Shown one piece after another: positions 15,831-23,594 of a stretch of 64,000 nucleotides of DNA (positions within the stretch are counted from its first letter, which is position 1; the number at the start of each line of letters is the position of its first letter). The position numbers and the translations under genes are program-made. The notes beneath the pieces are model-generated. The model saw only the letters and a list, made by a program, of their open reading frames with translations, made no database searches and had not been told where the DNA came from. The stretch comes from DAIOXA01 sp050949165. Lineage in GTDB: Bacteria > Bacillota > Proteinivoracia > UBA4975. The stretch spans positions 229,505 to 293,504 of the forward strand of contig JBMNFF010000010.1 of the NCBI GenBank assembly GCA_050949165.1, read 5' to 3'.

Positions 15831-16271
15831 CTATTGCCCTGTTCGACTCATCTTTTCCAAAAGCTCGTTTAGCTTTTGCAGACCCCGGAGGATATCCTTA
15901 AAATCCTCCTCGTCCCGAAAGCAACGAAATCTCTCATTTATGGCCAGGTCGATTGCCCGGGCCAAATCGGCGCCCTGGCCGGTGAGGCGCACATTAACCA
16001 CCCTTTCATCCTGGGGATCCCGAAACCGCCGGAGCAGCCCCTGATTCTCCAGCTTCTTACACATTGCCGAGACATTGGCCTCGGCGGCATGGATGCGGCC
16101 GGCCAAACTGCCGATGGAGTGAAGCTCCTGGGCATGCAGTTCCAGAAGCACCCGGGATTGCAGCAAGGTTACCCCCTGTTCCTGGCAGATGGGACAGAAG
16201 ACGTTATTGACATTTTCGGAGATTTTTCTGGTATAGTTCCAGATCTGATCCTTGAATTCACAGATATCCAT
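15831..16271 (-). CDS. MarR family regulator with a CPIC motif
   Basis: 146 residues. Winged-helix MarR core (SLAGRIHAAEANVSAMCKKLENQGLLRRFRDPQDERVVNVRLTGQG). An N-terminal CPIC pair (about residues 27-30) and Cys in the recognition helix region raise the chance of redox or metal sensing. GGAGG is 7 nt before the ATG. It is the first gene of a two-gene operon with the FtsH paralogue, so the protease may be induced by the signal it senses. Confidence 0.88.
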   Translation of the reverse strand: MDICEFKDQIWNYTRKISENVNNVFCPICQEQGVTLLQSRVLLELHAQELHSIGSLAGRIHAAEANVSAMCKKLENQGLLRRFRDPQDERVVNVRLTGQGADLARAIDLAINERFRCFRDEEDFKDILRGLQKLNELLEKMSRTGQ

Positions 16272-16301
16272 GCTGAAACCTCCAAAATTACTTATATATT
16301 A

Positions 16302-16330
16302 TATATAATATTTTTTATAGAATTTGTCAA
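16302..16330 (-). promoter_or_regulatory. Promoter and AT-rich palindrome before marR
   Basis: Minus strand TTGACA (16330-16325), 17 nt, TATATA (16307-16302). The region reads ATATTATATATAATAT, a self-complementary sequence overlapping the -10, a likely MarR operator. Confidence 0.6.
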
Positions 16331-16437
16331 CTGTAGGGGGCTTTTTCCCCCATCAAAAAGGGCGGTGCCCCTTGGCCCGCCCACAACCAAACCCACGAGG
16401 AATTTGCGCGGTATTGTGTTTTTCGACGCCCCGGGTA

Positions 16438-17703
16438 CTATCCCCAAATCAGCCAGATAAGGATATAACCCGTTGTCACCGCGGCCAAGGTAAAGGGCAC
16501 GCCGATTTTCATGAACTCTCCGGCCTTTACCTGGTGGCCTTCCTTTTTGAGGATGCCCAGGGCCGCGATATTAGCCGAGGCCCCGATGGGAGATAAGTTT
16601 CCGCCCAGGGTTGCCCCTGCCAGGAGGCCGAAGTAGAGGATTTCCGGTTCAACTCCCATAATTCCAGCCAGTCCGCTTACCACCGGCAGCATGGTGGCCA
16701 CATAGGGTATGTTGTCGATAAAGGCCGAGATGAGGACCGAGGCCCAGAGGATTAATGAATAAATTACAAAGACATTGTCGCTGACCCGGCTGAACATCTT
16801 GCTGATATCCGCCACCACTCCCGCCTCGGTGATGCTGCCTACCACTATGAAGAGTCCCACAAGCAGGGCGATGGTGAAGAAGTCGATTTCGCCGACGATT
16901 CGGGCCACAGTGCGGTAATCCCTGGTGGCCAAATACTTGCGCAGCAACCCGACAGCTAAGAGAAGCATGCAAATGAGGCCGTTGGTGACCGGGGGCTTGT
17001 TGGGGATAAAGGATGCCAAGATCAGGAGCACCACCATGCCCACCAGCAGCCAGGTGGGGAAGTAGTCTCTGACCTCTGTCCTGCCCCGGCTGTCCACCGG
17101 CTGGCTAAGTTTACGGAAAATCCAGAGTAGCATCAGGGTGGACACCAGGGCGCCGGCCTGCACCACCCAGAACATTCCCGGCTTGCCGTTCATAAAGAAA
17201 AAATCCAGGAAATCCAATTTGGCGTGTCCGCCCAAGAGGATGGCCGTAGCATCGCCTACCAAGGTAGCAGCGCCCTGAAGGTTGGAAGAAACGGCGATGG
17301 CGATAATGCTGGGCACCGGCGATATCTGAAGCTTCTTAGAAATAGACAAGGCCACCGGCGCCACCATCAGCACCGTGGCAACATTATCTACAAAGGCAGA
17401 AATTATCCCGGCAAACAGGGCCAGGGAGATAATGGCCCACTTTACATTGGGAGTGCGCTGAATCAGGAGATCTGCCAGACGCGCAGGCATTCTGGACTCG
17501 ATGAACAGGGCCACGATTCCCATGGTGCCGGCAATCATCATTATTACGTTCCAGTCCACGGCGACAAATACTAGATTCAAGGGCATGATTCCCAAGAGGA
17601 TAAAGATTAGAGCAGAGGTAAGGGCGATTTGCGCCCGCCAGCGGGGAAATGCAAGCAATGATGCATAGGTTGCAATGAACAGGACAATGGCGACAGTTTT
17701 CAC
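16438..17703 (-). CDS. ArsB/NhaD-type (SLC13/IT superfamily) permease
   Basis: 421 residues with about eleven membrane segments. SAFVDNVATVLMVAPVALSIS and SAFIDNIPYVATMLPVV are the paired helical-hairpin repeats of the ion transporter superfamily, and GNLSPIGASANIAALGIL near the C-terminus is the second substrate loop. Such proteins move arsenite, Na+ or dicarboxylates; nothing here (no arsR, arsA, arsC nearby) decides. GTG start at 17703 with AAGGAG upstream. Monocistronic by its surroundings. The 107 bp between it and the marR promoter show no further feature. Confidence 0.82.
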   Translation of the reverse strand: MKTVAIVLFIATYASLLAFPRWRAQIALTSALIFILLGIMPLNLVFVAVDWNVIMMIAGTMGIVALFIESRMPARLADLLIQRTPNVKWAIISLALFAGIISAFVDNVATVLMVAPVALSISKKLQISPVPSIIAIAVSSNLQGAATLVGDATAILLGGHAKLDFLDFFFMNGKPGMFWVVQAGALVSTLMLLWIFRKLSQPVDSRGRTEVRDYFPTWLLVGMVVLLILASFIPNKPPVTNGLICMLLLAVGLLRKYLATRDYRTVARIVGEIDFFTIALLVGLFIVVGSITEAGVVADISKMFSRVSDNVFVIYSLILWASVLISAFIDNIPYVATMLPVVSGLAGIMGVEPEILYFGLLAGATLGGNLSPIGASANIAALGILKKEGHQVKAGEFMKIGVPFTLAAVTTGYILIWLIWG

Positions 17704-17903
17704 TCCGATTCTCCTTTTTCTTTATCGATGGTACTTGTCCGACAAAAAAATTATATATTACCACCAGTTTATCATCAACAGCTGAAAAAAACACTTCCCA
17801 ACCAGGATGAACTGTGATAGAATTACCCAAACAAATATCTTTAATTCGGTACAGCGATGCCGACAAGATGTTTCATACAGTGCGTTTTTTTCTGCCATTG
17901 TAT

Positions 17904-17937
17904 AGCCTTGTCTGCATTTCTGCAGACAAGGCTTTTT
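17904..17937 (+). terminator. Strong hairpin in the leader of the uracil/xanthine permease
   Basis: A perfect 13-bp stem (AGCCTTGTCTGCA with its complement, loop TTTC) followed by five T, 70 nt upstream of the permease ATG. It looks like an attenuator. The roughly 100 nt before it (including TCGGTACAGCGATGCCGA) can fold, but does not match the purine riboswitch or PyrR sites as I know them. Confidence 0.65.
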
Positions 17938-18006
17938 CCATGTCAGGAAGCACTGTGGGTGACAGAACTTGGAGGGAGCTTGCTGTTCCAAAGGAGGAGG
18001 ATTTAT

Positions 18007-19362
18007 ATGTCAACCAATACTCAATTTGTAGGGTACCTTCCCGACGAGCGGCCGCCGATTTGGAAACTTTTCCTCTACGCCATCCAGCAGGTAATCGTCA
18101 TGTTCCCCGCCACCATCGCAGTTGCTCTGCTCACAGGCTTTCACGTTTCCACCACCATTTTTGCCAGTGGTCTGGCCACACTATGCTTTATCCTCATCAC
18201 CGGGAAAAAACTTCCCCTCTATTATGGTTCCAGTTTCTCCTACCTGCCTGCCATTGCCGGACTGATGGCCTCAGATGCTCTGTCGGGGTACGCCCTGAAT
18301 GACAAGATCGCTGTGGCCCAGTTCGGCATTGTTATGTCCGGTTTTGTCTCTATCGCCGCCGGCCTGATTGTCAATAAATTCGGCAAGGAATCCATCAACA
18401 AGATTTTGCCGGCTACGGTAACTGGTCCCATTGCCATGGCCATCGGACTCACCTTGGCCGCCAATGCCCTCCTCGACGCCACATCTTTCCCTCCGGTAGC
18501 TGAATCGTCCCAAGCCCTGGCTGCCAACATGGCCTGGTTGGTTGCCCTGGTCACCTTGCTCTCCACCATCCTCTTCTCGGTCTATCTCAAGGGTTTTTGG
18601 AGCCAGTTGCCCCTGCTCTTCGGCCCCATTGTCGGGTGCATAGCAGCCTTCATTGTGGTACAAGTTACCGGGATAGACCTCTTTAAGGTCCTGGACACCA
18701 CCGGCAACGGTTGGTTTGCCCTGCCGATATTTACCCTGCCCAAGCCGTCCTGGATGGCAGTCGCAGCCATCATGCCCATCGCCATTGCCACCATTCCAGA
18801 ATCCACCGCCCATGTCTACCAGTTGGACATCTACGTCAACGACTTGGCCAGGAAGAAAAACAGCCCCAAAAAGTACGATATCGAAAGCAAGCTGGGCCTC
18901 AACCTCATCGGTGACGGCATTGGCGACATGGTGGCAGGCTTCATCGGGGGACCCGCCGGAACCAATTATGGTGAAAACATCAGCGCCATGGCGATAACCA
19001 AGGTCTTCTCGGTTCCCGTCCTCATGGTGGCAGCAGCGCTGGCCATGGTAATCGCCTGCTTTACTCCCCTCATCAACGCAATCTACTCCATTCCCCAAGC
19101 CGTTATCGGCGGCCTGGAAATCTACCTCTTCGGCGCCATCGCTGCCCAGGGAGTCGCCATCATGCTGGAAAAGAAAGTCGACCTCTTCAGCGCCAAAAAC
19201 ATCGCCGTCATCGCCACCATCATGGTAATCGGGGTCGGCGGCCAGTATGCCTTCGGGGGCAACATCCCCTTCTTTGGCCTGGAGGTTCCCAGCATCGCCG
19301 GCGCCGCCATCTTCGGCATCCTCCTGAACCTGATCCTGAGCGTCGGCAAGAAAAAAGAGTAA
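18007..19362 (+). CDS. Uracil/xanthine permease, NCS2 family
   Basis: 451 residues from the ATG at 18007, preceded by AAGGAGGAGG; longer in-frame extension into the leader is not credible. Fourteen membrane segments in two inverted repeats are expected. PLYYGSSFSYLPAIAGL is the first half-helix repeat and GGPAGTNYGENISAMAITKV contains the NCS2 glycine-asparagine substrate block with IPESTAHV before it. It imports uracil or xanthine with protons. The leader hairpin suggests control by attenuation. Confidence 0.9.
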   Translation: MSTNTQFVGYLPDERPPIWKLFLYAIQQVIVMFPATIAVALLTGFHVSTTIFASGLATLCFILITGKKLPLYYGSSFSYLPAIAGLMASDALSGYALNDKIAVAQFGIVMSGFVSIAAGLIVNKFGKESINKILPATVTGPIAMAIGLTLAANALLDATSFPPVAESSQALAANMAWLVALVTLLSTILFSVYLKGFWSQLPLLFGPIVGCIAAFIVVQVTGIDLFKVLDTTGNGWFALPIFTLPKPSWMAVAAIMPIAIATIPESTAHVYQLDIYVNDLARKKNSPKKYDIESKLGLNLIGDGIGDMVAGFIGGPAGTNYGENISAMAITKVFSVPVLMVAAALAMVIACFTPLINAIYSIPQAVIGGLEIYLFGAIAAQGVAIMLEKKVDLFSAKNIAVIATIMVIGVGGQYAFGGNIPFFGLEVPSIAGAAIFGILLNLILSVGKKKE

Positions 19363-19388
19363 CCCAGACTACCACACACCTTCCTATA

Positions 19389-19421
19389 AGGAAATCCGGC
19401 AGAAATTCTGCCGGATTTCCT
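19389..19421. terminator. Bidirectional terminator
   Basis: AGGAAATCCGGCAG and CTGCCGGATTTCCT form a 14-bp perfect stem between the convergent permease and NifX-like genes. Confidence 0.85.
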
Positions 19422-19425
19422 CATT

Positions 19426-19773
19426 TTAGCACTGGTCGTGATACTTATGCTGGTGACAAACCGAACCCGAAGACTTCAGAGTCCCTTGCAGGTACTTCCT
19501 GGCAGCCTCTTCAGCGCTGCCCCGGGCGCCGGTCACAACCTCAATCCCCTTTTCATTAAAGATTTCGATGGCGCCGCCGCCCATGCCGCCGGAGATTATT
19601 ACATCTATCCCCAGATCGTTGAGGTAATTGGGCAAGAATCCGGGCCGGTGGCCGGGGTTGGGGACAACTTCTTTCGTCAGTTCTTCCCCCTGGCCTTCAA
19701 AGATTATAAAGCTCTGGCAATGTCCAAAATGCTCCGTTACCTGACCGTTATCGCTGGCAACTGCAATCTTCAC
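19426..19773 (-). CDS. NifX/NafY-like dinitrogenase cofactor-binding protein (Orp-like)
   Basis: 115 residues. MKIAVASDNGQVTEHFGHCQSFIIFE and DVIISGGMGGGAIEIFNEKGIEVV are diagnostic of the dinitrogenase iron-molybdenum cofactor family (MTH1175 type), which binds metal-sulfur clusters. A Cys/His tail (CHQHKYHDQC) may add a metal site. GTG start with GAGGAGG upstream. Last gene of the leftward cluster; the same family appears again at 22297. In Desulfovibrio the orange protein of this family sits with MinD-type ATPases. Confidence 0.88.
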   Translation of the reverse strand: MKIAVASDNGQVTEHFGHCQSFIIFEGQGEELTKEVVPNPGHRPGFLPNYLNDLGIDVIISGGMGGGAIEIFNEKGIEVVTGARGSAEEAARKYLQGTLKSSGSVCHQHKYHDQC

Positions 19774-19811
19774 TTATATTCCTCCTCTATCGGAAACTTT
19801 TTAGATTCCGC

Positions 19812-20591
19812 CTATTCCAAGCGCTGGATAACCTCATTCAGCCAGCTTCCTTGCAAATCCTCAACGCTGCCTTGGTCACAGGCCCGGGCAATCCGGGGAT
19901 CCAGGGGCAGGCGGGCAAGGACATCTAATCCCTGCTCCGCTGCCACTGCTTCGACGTGGCTGTCGCCGAAAATATTATGTTTGCCGCCACAGTCCGGACA
20001 CTGATAGTAGGCCATATTTTCCACCAGGCCCAAAATTGGGATGTTCATCATTTTCGCCATTTTCACGGCCTTGGCGACAATTATTGAGACCAGTTCCTGG
20101 GGCGAAGTGACGATGACGATTCCATCCACAGGCAGGGACTGAAAAACCGTCAAGGGGACATCCCCAGTCCCCGGCGGCATGTCGATGAACATATAATCCA
20201 AATCTCCCCAAAGGATATCGCTCCAAAACTGCTTGATGGTTCCAGCCAGAATCGGCCCCCTCCAAATAACTGGGTCGGTGGCATCAGGCAATAATAAATT
20301 TATTGACATGACTTTGATGCCGGTTTGGCTGATTACAGGCAGAATTCCCTGGCCATCTCCTCCCGCCTTTTCGGTGAGGCCAAAGGCCTTGGGTATCGAG
20401 GGCCCCGTCACATCGGCGTCCAGGATTGCAGTCTCATAACCCCTTCTCCGCATCAAGACCGCCAACAGGGAGGTGACCAGGGATTTGCCCACGCCACCCT
20501 TGCCACTGAGAACGCCGATGACCTTTTTTACGCTGCTCTTTTCATTAAACTTTACTGCAAAATTTGCCGTCTGTTCTGTAAAACTTTTCAT
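19812..20591 (-). CDS. Mrp/NBP35-type Fe-S cluster carrier ATPase
   Basis: 259 residues. Deviant Walker A SGKGGVGKS (29-37) and the switch block DADVTGPSIPKAFGL; IDMPPGTGD is the Walker B-like motif and CPDCGG near residue 205 is the CxxC that binds a bridging 4Fe-4S cluster between two subunits. It assembles or transfers Fe-S clusters in the cytosol. The start abuts the stop of the upstream ATPase gene, so the cluster is one transcript. Shorter than full Mrp since the N-terminal DUF59 domain is missing, as is usual for Clostridial versions. Confidence 0.92.
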   Translation of the reverse strand: MKSFTEQTANFAVKFNEKSSVKKVIGVLSGKGGVGKSLVTSLLAVLMRRRGYETAILDADVTGPSIPKAFGLTEKAGGDGQGILPVISQTGIKVMSINLLLPDATDPVIWRGPILAGTIKQFWSDILWGDLDYMFIDMPPGTGDVPLTVFQSLPVDGIVIVTSPQELVSIIVAKAVKMAKMMNIPILGLVENMAYYQCPDCGGKHNIFGDSHVEAVAAEQGLDVLARLPLDPRIARACDQGSVEDLQGSWLNEVIQRLE

Positions 20592-21463
20592 TAACTCCTG
20601 CTCCCCTTTAATACTTCCATGGTTTTAATAAACACTGCTCTCACCGCCCTGCCAGCCGGGCAATCGACATCCACAATGGATTTGCCCTGATTCACAGCCT
20701 CTACCACACTGGAATCAAAGGGTATTGCTCCTAAATAGGGCAAAGACCGGTGGGCACAGTATTCTTCAATCCTCCGGGTATTCTCCCGGTTAATATCATA
20801 CTTATTGACACATACCGCCGCCTTGGTTTGAAATTGTCCGGCGGTCTTGAGAATCCTTTCCATATCGCTGATTCCCGATAGAGAGGGTTCCGCCACGATT
20901 AAGACCATATCCACTCCGCTGAGGGAGGCGATTACAGGGCAGCCGATGCCGGGGGAACCGTCGATAATGGCCAATTCAACATCTCCGGCCGCCTCCTTCA
21001 TCCGCCCCTTGACTTCGCTGACCAACATTCCGGAATTGCCGCTGCCCATGGTCAGCTGGGCTGTGGAAAAGACAGTCTCCTCCCGATACAGTTTGAGTTC
21101 TCCGGCCACCGCCGGCTTCAGGCTCACCGCTCCCCGGGGGCAAATGGCCTCACACACCCCGCAGCCCTCGCAGGCGTAGTAATTAACGGTATACACTTCG
21201 CCGCAGGCTTCTATTGCTCCAAACCGGCAATGCTCCTGGCACAAGCCGCATGCTGTACAGCTTTTACCGTCTATTTCTGCCTTGTCCAGGCCGTAGTAAT
21301 CGTCGCGCTGGGGCTCCCCTTGCATTTTCAGCACCAGGTGCAGATTGGGAGCATCCACATCACAGTCGGCAAAGGCCCTTGCCCCTGCCAACTTGACAAA
21401 GGCGCTGGTAATTGTCGTCTTGCCGGTTCCGCCTTTGCCGCTTAAGATCAGGAGTTGCCGCAT
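20591..21463 (-). CDS. MinD-superfamily ATPase with inserted two-cluster ferredoxin domain
   Basis: 290 residues. Walker A LSGKGGTGKTT (8-18), then after about 60 residues a ferredoxin insert with two 4Fe-4S motifs (CTACGLCQEHC and CEGCGVCEAICP), then the rest of the P-loop fold (LAIIDGSPGIGCPV). This is the architecture of the paired ATPases in Orp-type operons. The product could load or reduce a metal cluster on the NifX-like partners at the cost of ATP. The 3' end overlaps Mrp by one base; the 5' end overlaps the sister ATPase by 16 bp. Confidence 0.9.
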   Translation of the reverse strand: MRQLLILSGKGGTGKTTITSAFVKLAGARAFADCDVDAPNLHLVLKMQGEPQRDDYYGLDKAEIDGKSCTACGLCQEHCRFGAIEACGEVYTVNYYACEGCGVCEAICPRGAVSLKPAVAGELKLYREETVFSTAQLTMGSGNSGMLVSEVKGRMKEAAGDVELAIIDGSPGIGCPVIASLSGVDMVLIVAEPSLSGISDMERILKTAGQFQTKAAVCVNKYDINRENTRRIEEYCAHRSLPYLGAIPFDSSVVEAVNQGKSIVDVDCPAGRAVRAVFIKTMEVLKGSRS

Positions 21464-22296
21464 GGCCTGACCCTCCTCTCCACCTTCGTCAGCAGATTCT
21501 GGAAAAGGGTGCGGTACTTATCAGCTTCTGCCACGGCAATCTTAGCCCGGGAGTTCAGCAAGCCCAGCTCCTCATCATAGGGAATTGCCGCCAATACTTC
21601 TATACCCTGGGCGTCACAGTATGCCTGGGCAGGGTTTTCCCCAGATACGCACTTATTTAGCACCGCAGCAAAGGGCTTGTGAAAAAGCTGGACCAGTTGG
21701 TGAACCATGGCCAAGTTGTGTACCCCAAACACTGTTGGTTCTGCCACCAAAATGCAATAATCTGCCTCCATAATGGTCTCCATTACTATACAGGCGCTGC
21801 CCGGAGGGCAGTCGATGAAGGTATAGTCCTTTTCCTCGGCGTCCGCCAGCAATCTCTTGATAATGGGAATTCCAGACGCCTCCCCTGGCTTGAGGATTCC
21901 CGTCAGGACAGTGACCCGATCGGAGACGCCCCGCTCTATGCGGCCGATAATCTTATCCCTTTCCGATATTGCCCCCTGAGGGCAGAGCAAGGCACAACCC
22001 CCGCAGGAATGGCATACTTCTCCAAAGACCTGTACCATTTTGTTGACATAGGCCAGGGCGTTGAACTTGCAGAAGTCTACGCAGGTTCTGCACCCACTGC
22101 ACAGTGAAGGGTCGATATGGGGAATCGGGACCGAAATCTCCTCAGATTCGACAGCTTGGGGACGGAAAAACAGATGACCGTTGGGCTCCTCTACATCACA
22201 ATCAATGTACATAGCCGGTCCGGCTGCTGCCGCCAGGTTAACCGAGACAAGGGTCTTGCCGGTACCTCCCTTGCCGCTGAGAACTGCTATCTTCAT
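21448..22296 (-). CDS. MinD-superfamily ATPase with inserted ferredoxin domain (sister copy)
   Basis: 282 residues, same layout as its neighbour: Walker A LSGKGGTGKT (6-15), ferredoxin insert with CSGCRTCVDFC and CHSCGGCALLCP, and the block FIDCPPGSACIV. The two proteins are clear paralogues and probably form a heterodimer, as ParA/MinD-type ATPases act as dimers. The ATG follows immediately after the stop of the upstream NifX-like gene. The first half of the insert has Phe where the sister has His-Cys spacing, so the clusters may differ in potential. Confidence 0.9.
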   Translation of the reverse strand: MKIAVLSGKGGTGKTLVSVNLAAAAGPAMYIDCDVEEPNGHLFFRPQAVESEEISVPIPHIDPSLCSGCRTCVDFCKFNALAYVNKMVQVFGEVCHSCGGCALLCPQGAISERDKIIGRIERGVSDRVTVLTGILKPGEASGIPIIKRLLADAEEKDYTFIDCPPGSACIVMETIMEADYCILVAEPTVFGVHNLAMVHQLVQLFHKPFAAVLNKCVSGENPAQAYCDAQGIEVLAAIPYDEELGLLNSRAKIAVAEADKYRTLFQNLLTKVERRVRPCGNS

Positions 22297-22668
22297 CTAT
22301 CTGCCCCGGTGATTATGGAATCCGGGGTGGACATCTGTCAGAGTCTCCAGCTTACTGTCCTTATAGGCCTCAATATTGGCCTGAATTGACGAACTGCTGG
22401 TCTTGTATATCTGAATATCCGCCGATTGGAGGACATCTGCCGCATTTTCTCCGCAGCGAGGTGTGAGCAAGGCATGGACCCCATGGTCAACAAGAAGTTG
22501 GGCTGCCTTGATTCCTGCGCCCCCTTGGCTGCCAGCGGCGCTGTTGGCCAGGAATTCAGCATCTCCTGAGCCGGTGCTATATATGAGAAAATAAGGTGTC
22601 CTTCCAAAGGATTGGCATACATTGGCCTGCATGGATTTATCTTCGACTGGCAGGGCGATCCGCATCAT
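22297..22668 (-). CDS. NifX/NafY-like cofactor-binding protein (second copy)
   Basis: 123 residues. RIALPVEDKSMQANVCQSFGRTPYFLIY and GAGIKAAQLLVDHGVHALLTPRCGENA are the family blocks; this copy has two Cys (in NVCQSFG and PRCGEN) that the 19426 copy lacks at those places. Tandem ATG codons follow AGGAGG; the first overlaps the stop of DUF134. It should be the cluster-bearing partner of the two ferredoxin-ATPases encoded after it. Confidence 0.87.
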   Translation of the reverse strand: MMRIALPVEDKSMQANVCQSFGRTPYFLIYSTGSGDAEFLANSAAGSQGGAGIKAAQLLVDHGVHALLTPRCGENAADVLQSADIQIYKTSSSSIQANIEAYKDSKLETLTDVHPGFHNHRGR

Positions 22669-23064
22669 TTACACCTCCGAATCCTGATTTTCCAGATCTC
22701 CACTTGTCCACTGCCTGCGCCGGCGGCCTCGGCGACGGCAGTGGCCTCTGCCGCAATAAGGATGCCGGCCTTCGCAAAGTTTATATTCGCCACCTTCAAT
22801 CCGTAAGATTTTCCCGTTGACCAGGGATTCGGCGACCTTCTTCCTGGCTTCGCTATAAATACCGGTAACCGTGGTCCGGGCAACGCCCATCAGCCCGGCG
22901 CACTCCTCCTGGGTCAACCCCTCTTTATCTATGAGCCTGATGGTCTCATACTCATCCACCGTCATGGTTATATGACTCTCTGGGTCAGCGGGCGCATCCA
23001 GGGGACCAAACCGATTGCTGTCCGGAAGGCAGCACACCTTTCTCCACTTTCTGGGCCTCGGCAT
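22669..23064 (-). CDS. DUF134 family HTH protein
   Basis: 131 residues. MPRPRKWRKVCCLPDSNRFGP and the HTH of sigma-70 region 4 type (TVDEYETIRLIDKEGLTQEECAGLMGVARTTVTGIYSEARKKVAESLVNG) identify DUF134. The Cys pair near the N-terminus and the CxxH-rich, Arg-rich tail (HPYCGRGHCRRRGRRRR) suggest metal binding. It is likely the regulator of this operon, possibly reading the twin TGACATATGTCA palindromes upstream. It is preceded by GGGGGTAGAGG. Confidence 0.9.
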   Translation of the reverse strand: MPRPRKWRKVCCLPDSNRFGPLDAPADPESHITMTVDEYETIRLIDKEGLTQEECAGLMGVARTTVTGIYSEARKKVAESLVNGKILRIEGGEYKLCEGRHPYCGRGHCRRRGRRRRQWTSGDLENQDSEV

Positions 23065-23108
23065 CCCTCTACCCCCTTCCTCCGGGCAGCAGGGGGATTC
23101 TCCCCCTG

Positions 23109-23357
23109 CTACTCGGCCTCATCCAAGTTGTCCAATTGTTCTTTGAGATAATCCAGTCTGCGCTGCAAAGCTTCCATTTCCGCTTTCATCAGTTCCTTGG
23201 CATCCACCGGCGGGGTAGCGAACCACCGCCATCCCCTGCCATAACCAGGGGCGCACCAGCGACCGTAGCCGTATCTGGGCACACCGGGACAATAGCCCAG
23301 CCCTCTGCCCGTCATGGCTCCCCGGCCCCAAGGTCCGGTTCCATCTCTGCCTGGCAT
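23109..23357 (-). CDS. DUF5320 small Gly/Trp-rich protein
   Basis: 82 residues from the ATG at 23357 (AGGAGG 7 nt upstream; longer frames run back through the promoter). MPGRDGTGPWGRGAMTGRGLG is the DUF5320 hallmark, followed by a Tyr/Trp/Gly/Arg-rich stretch and a C-terminal coiled coil (KELMKAEMEALQRRLDYLKEQLDNL). Small proteins of this kind regularly lead NifX/MinD clusters in anaerobes and may be scaffolds; the role is unproven. First gene of the operon. Confidence 0.85.
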   Translation of the reverse strand: MPGRDGTGPWGRGAMTGRGLGYCPGVPRYGYGRWCAPGYGRGWRWFATPPVDAKELMKAEMEALQRRLDYLKEQLDNLDEAE

Positions 23358-23382
23358 TGTAACACCTCCTGACAAATATAAT

Positions 23383-23430
23383 TGACATATGTCACTAACT
23401 ATAATATACCCTTTTTCTGACATATGTCAA
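23383..23430 (-). promoter_or_regulatory. Promoter of the Orp-like operon with two identical palindromic operators
   Basis: The 12-bp perfect palindrome TGACATATGTCA occurs at 23383-23394 and 23418-23429, centres 35 bp apart. On the minus strand the second palindrome contains the -35 TTGACA (23430-23425), the -10 is TATATT (23408-23403, 16-nt spacer) and the first palindrome lies just downstream of it. A dimeric repressor bound to both would block the promoter. The half sites (TTGAC/GTCAA) also resemble those of CRP/FNR proteins. Confidence 0.75.
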
Positions 23431-23594
23431 CAACCTGTACAAAAAAATCTATTGTTGAGAGGTCGGATGAGTAAAAAACCGCCGACCTGAAAGCAAATTC
23501 CCCACCCGCCCCTTTGGTTTATTTCGGTAATGTGCTATAGTGGCCTTGGACCTCCAGCTTAGAAAAACGAGATCTGCGGGAAAGGAAGACAACA

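Noticed and set aside
17750..17903. Purine riboswitch or PyrR-binding leader before the permease
   Set aside because: I compared it with the conserved cores I know and found no match, so only the hairpin is annotated.
18271..19098. 275-codon minus-strand frame
   Set aside because: Shadow of the uracil/xanthine permease.
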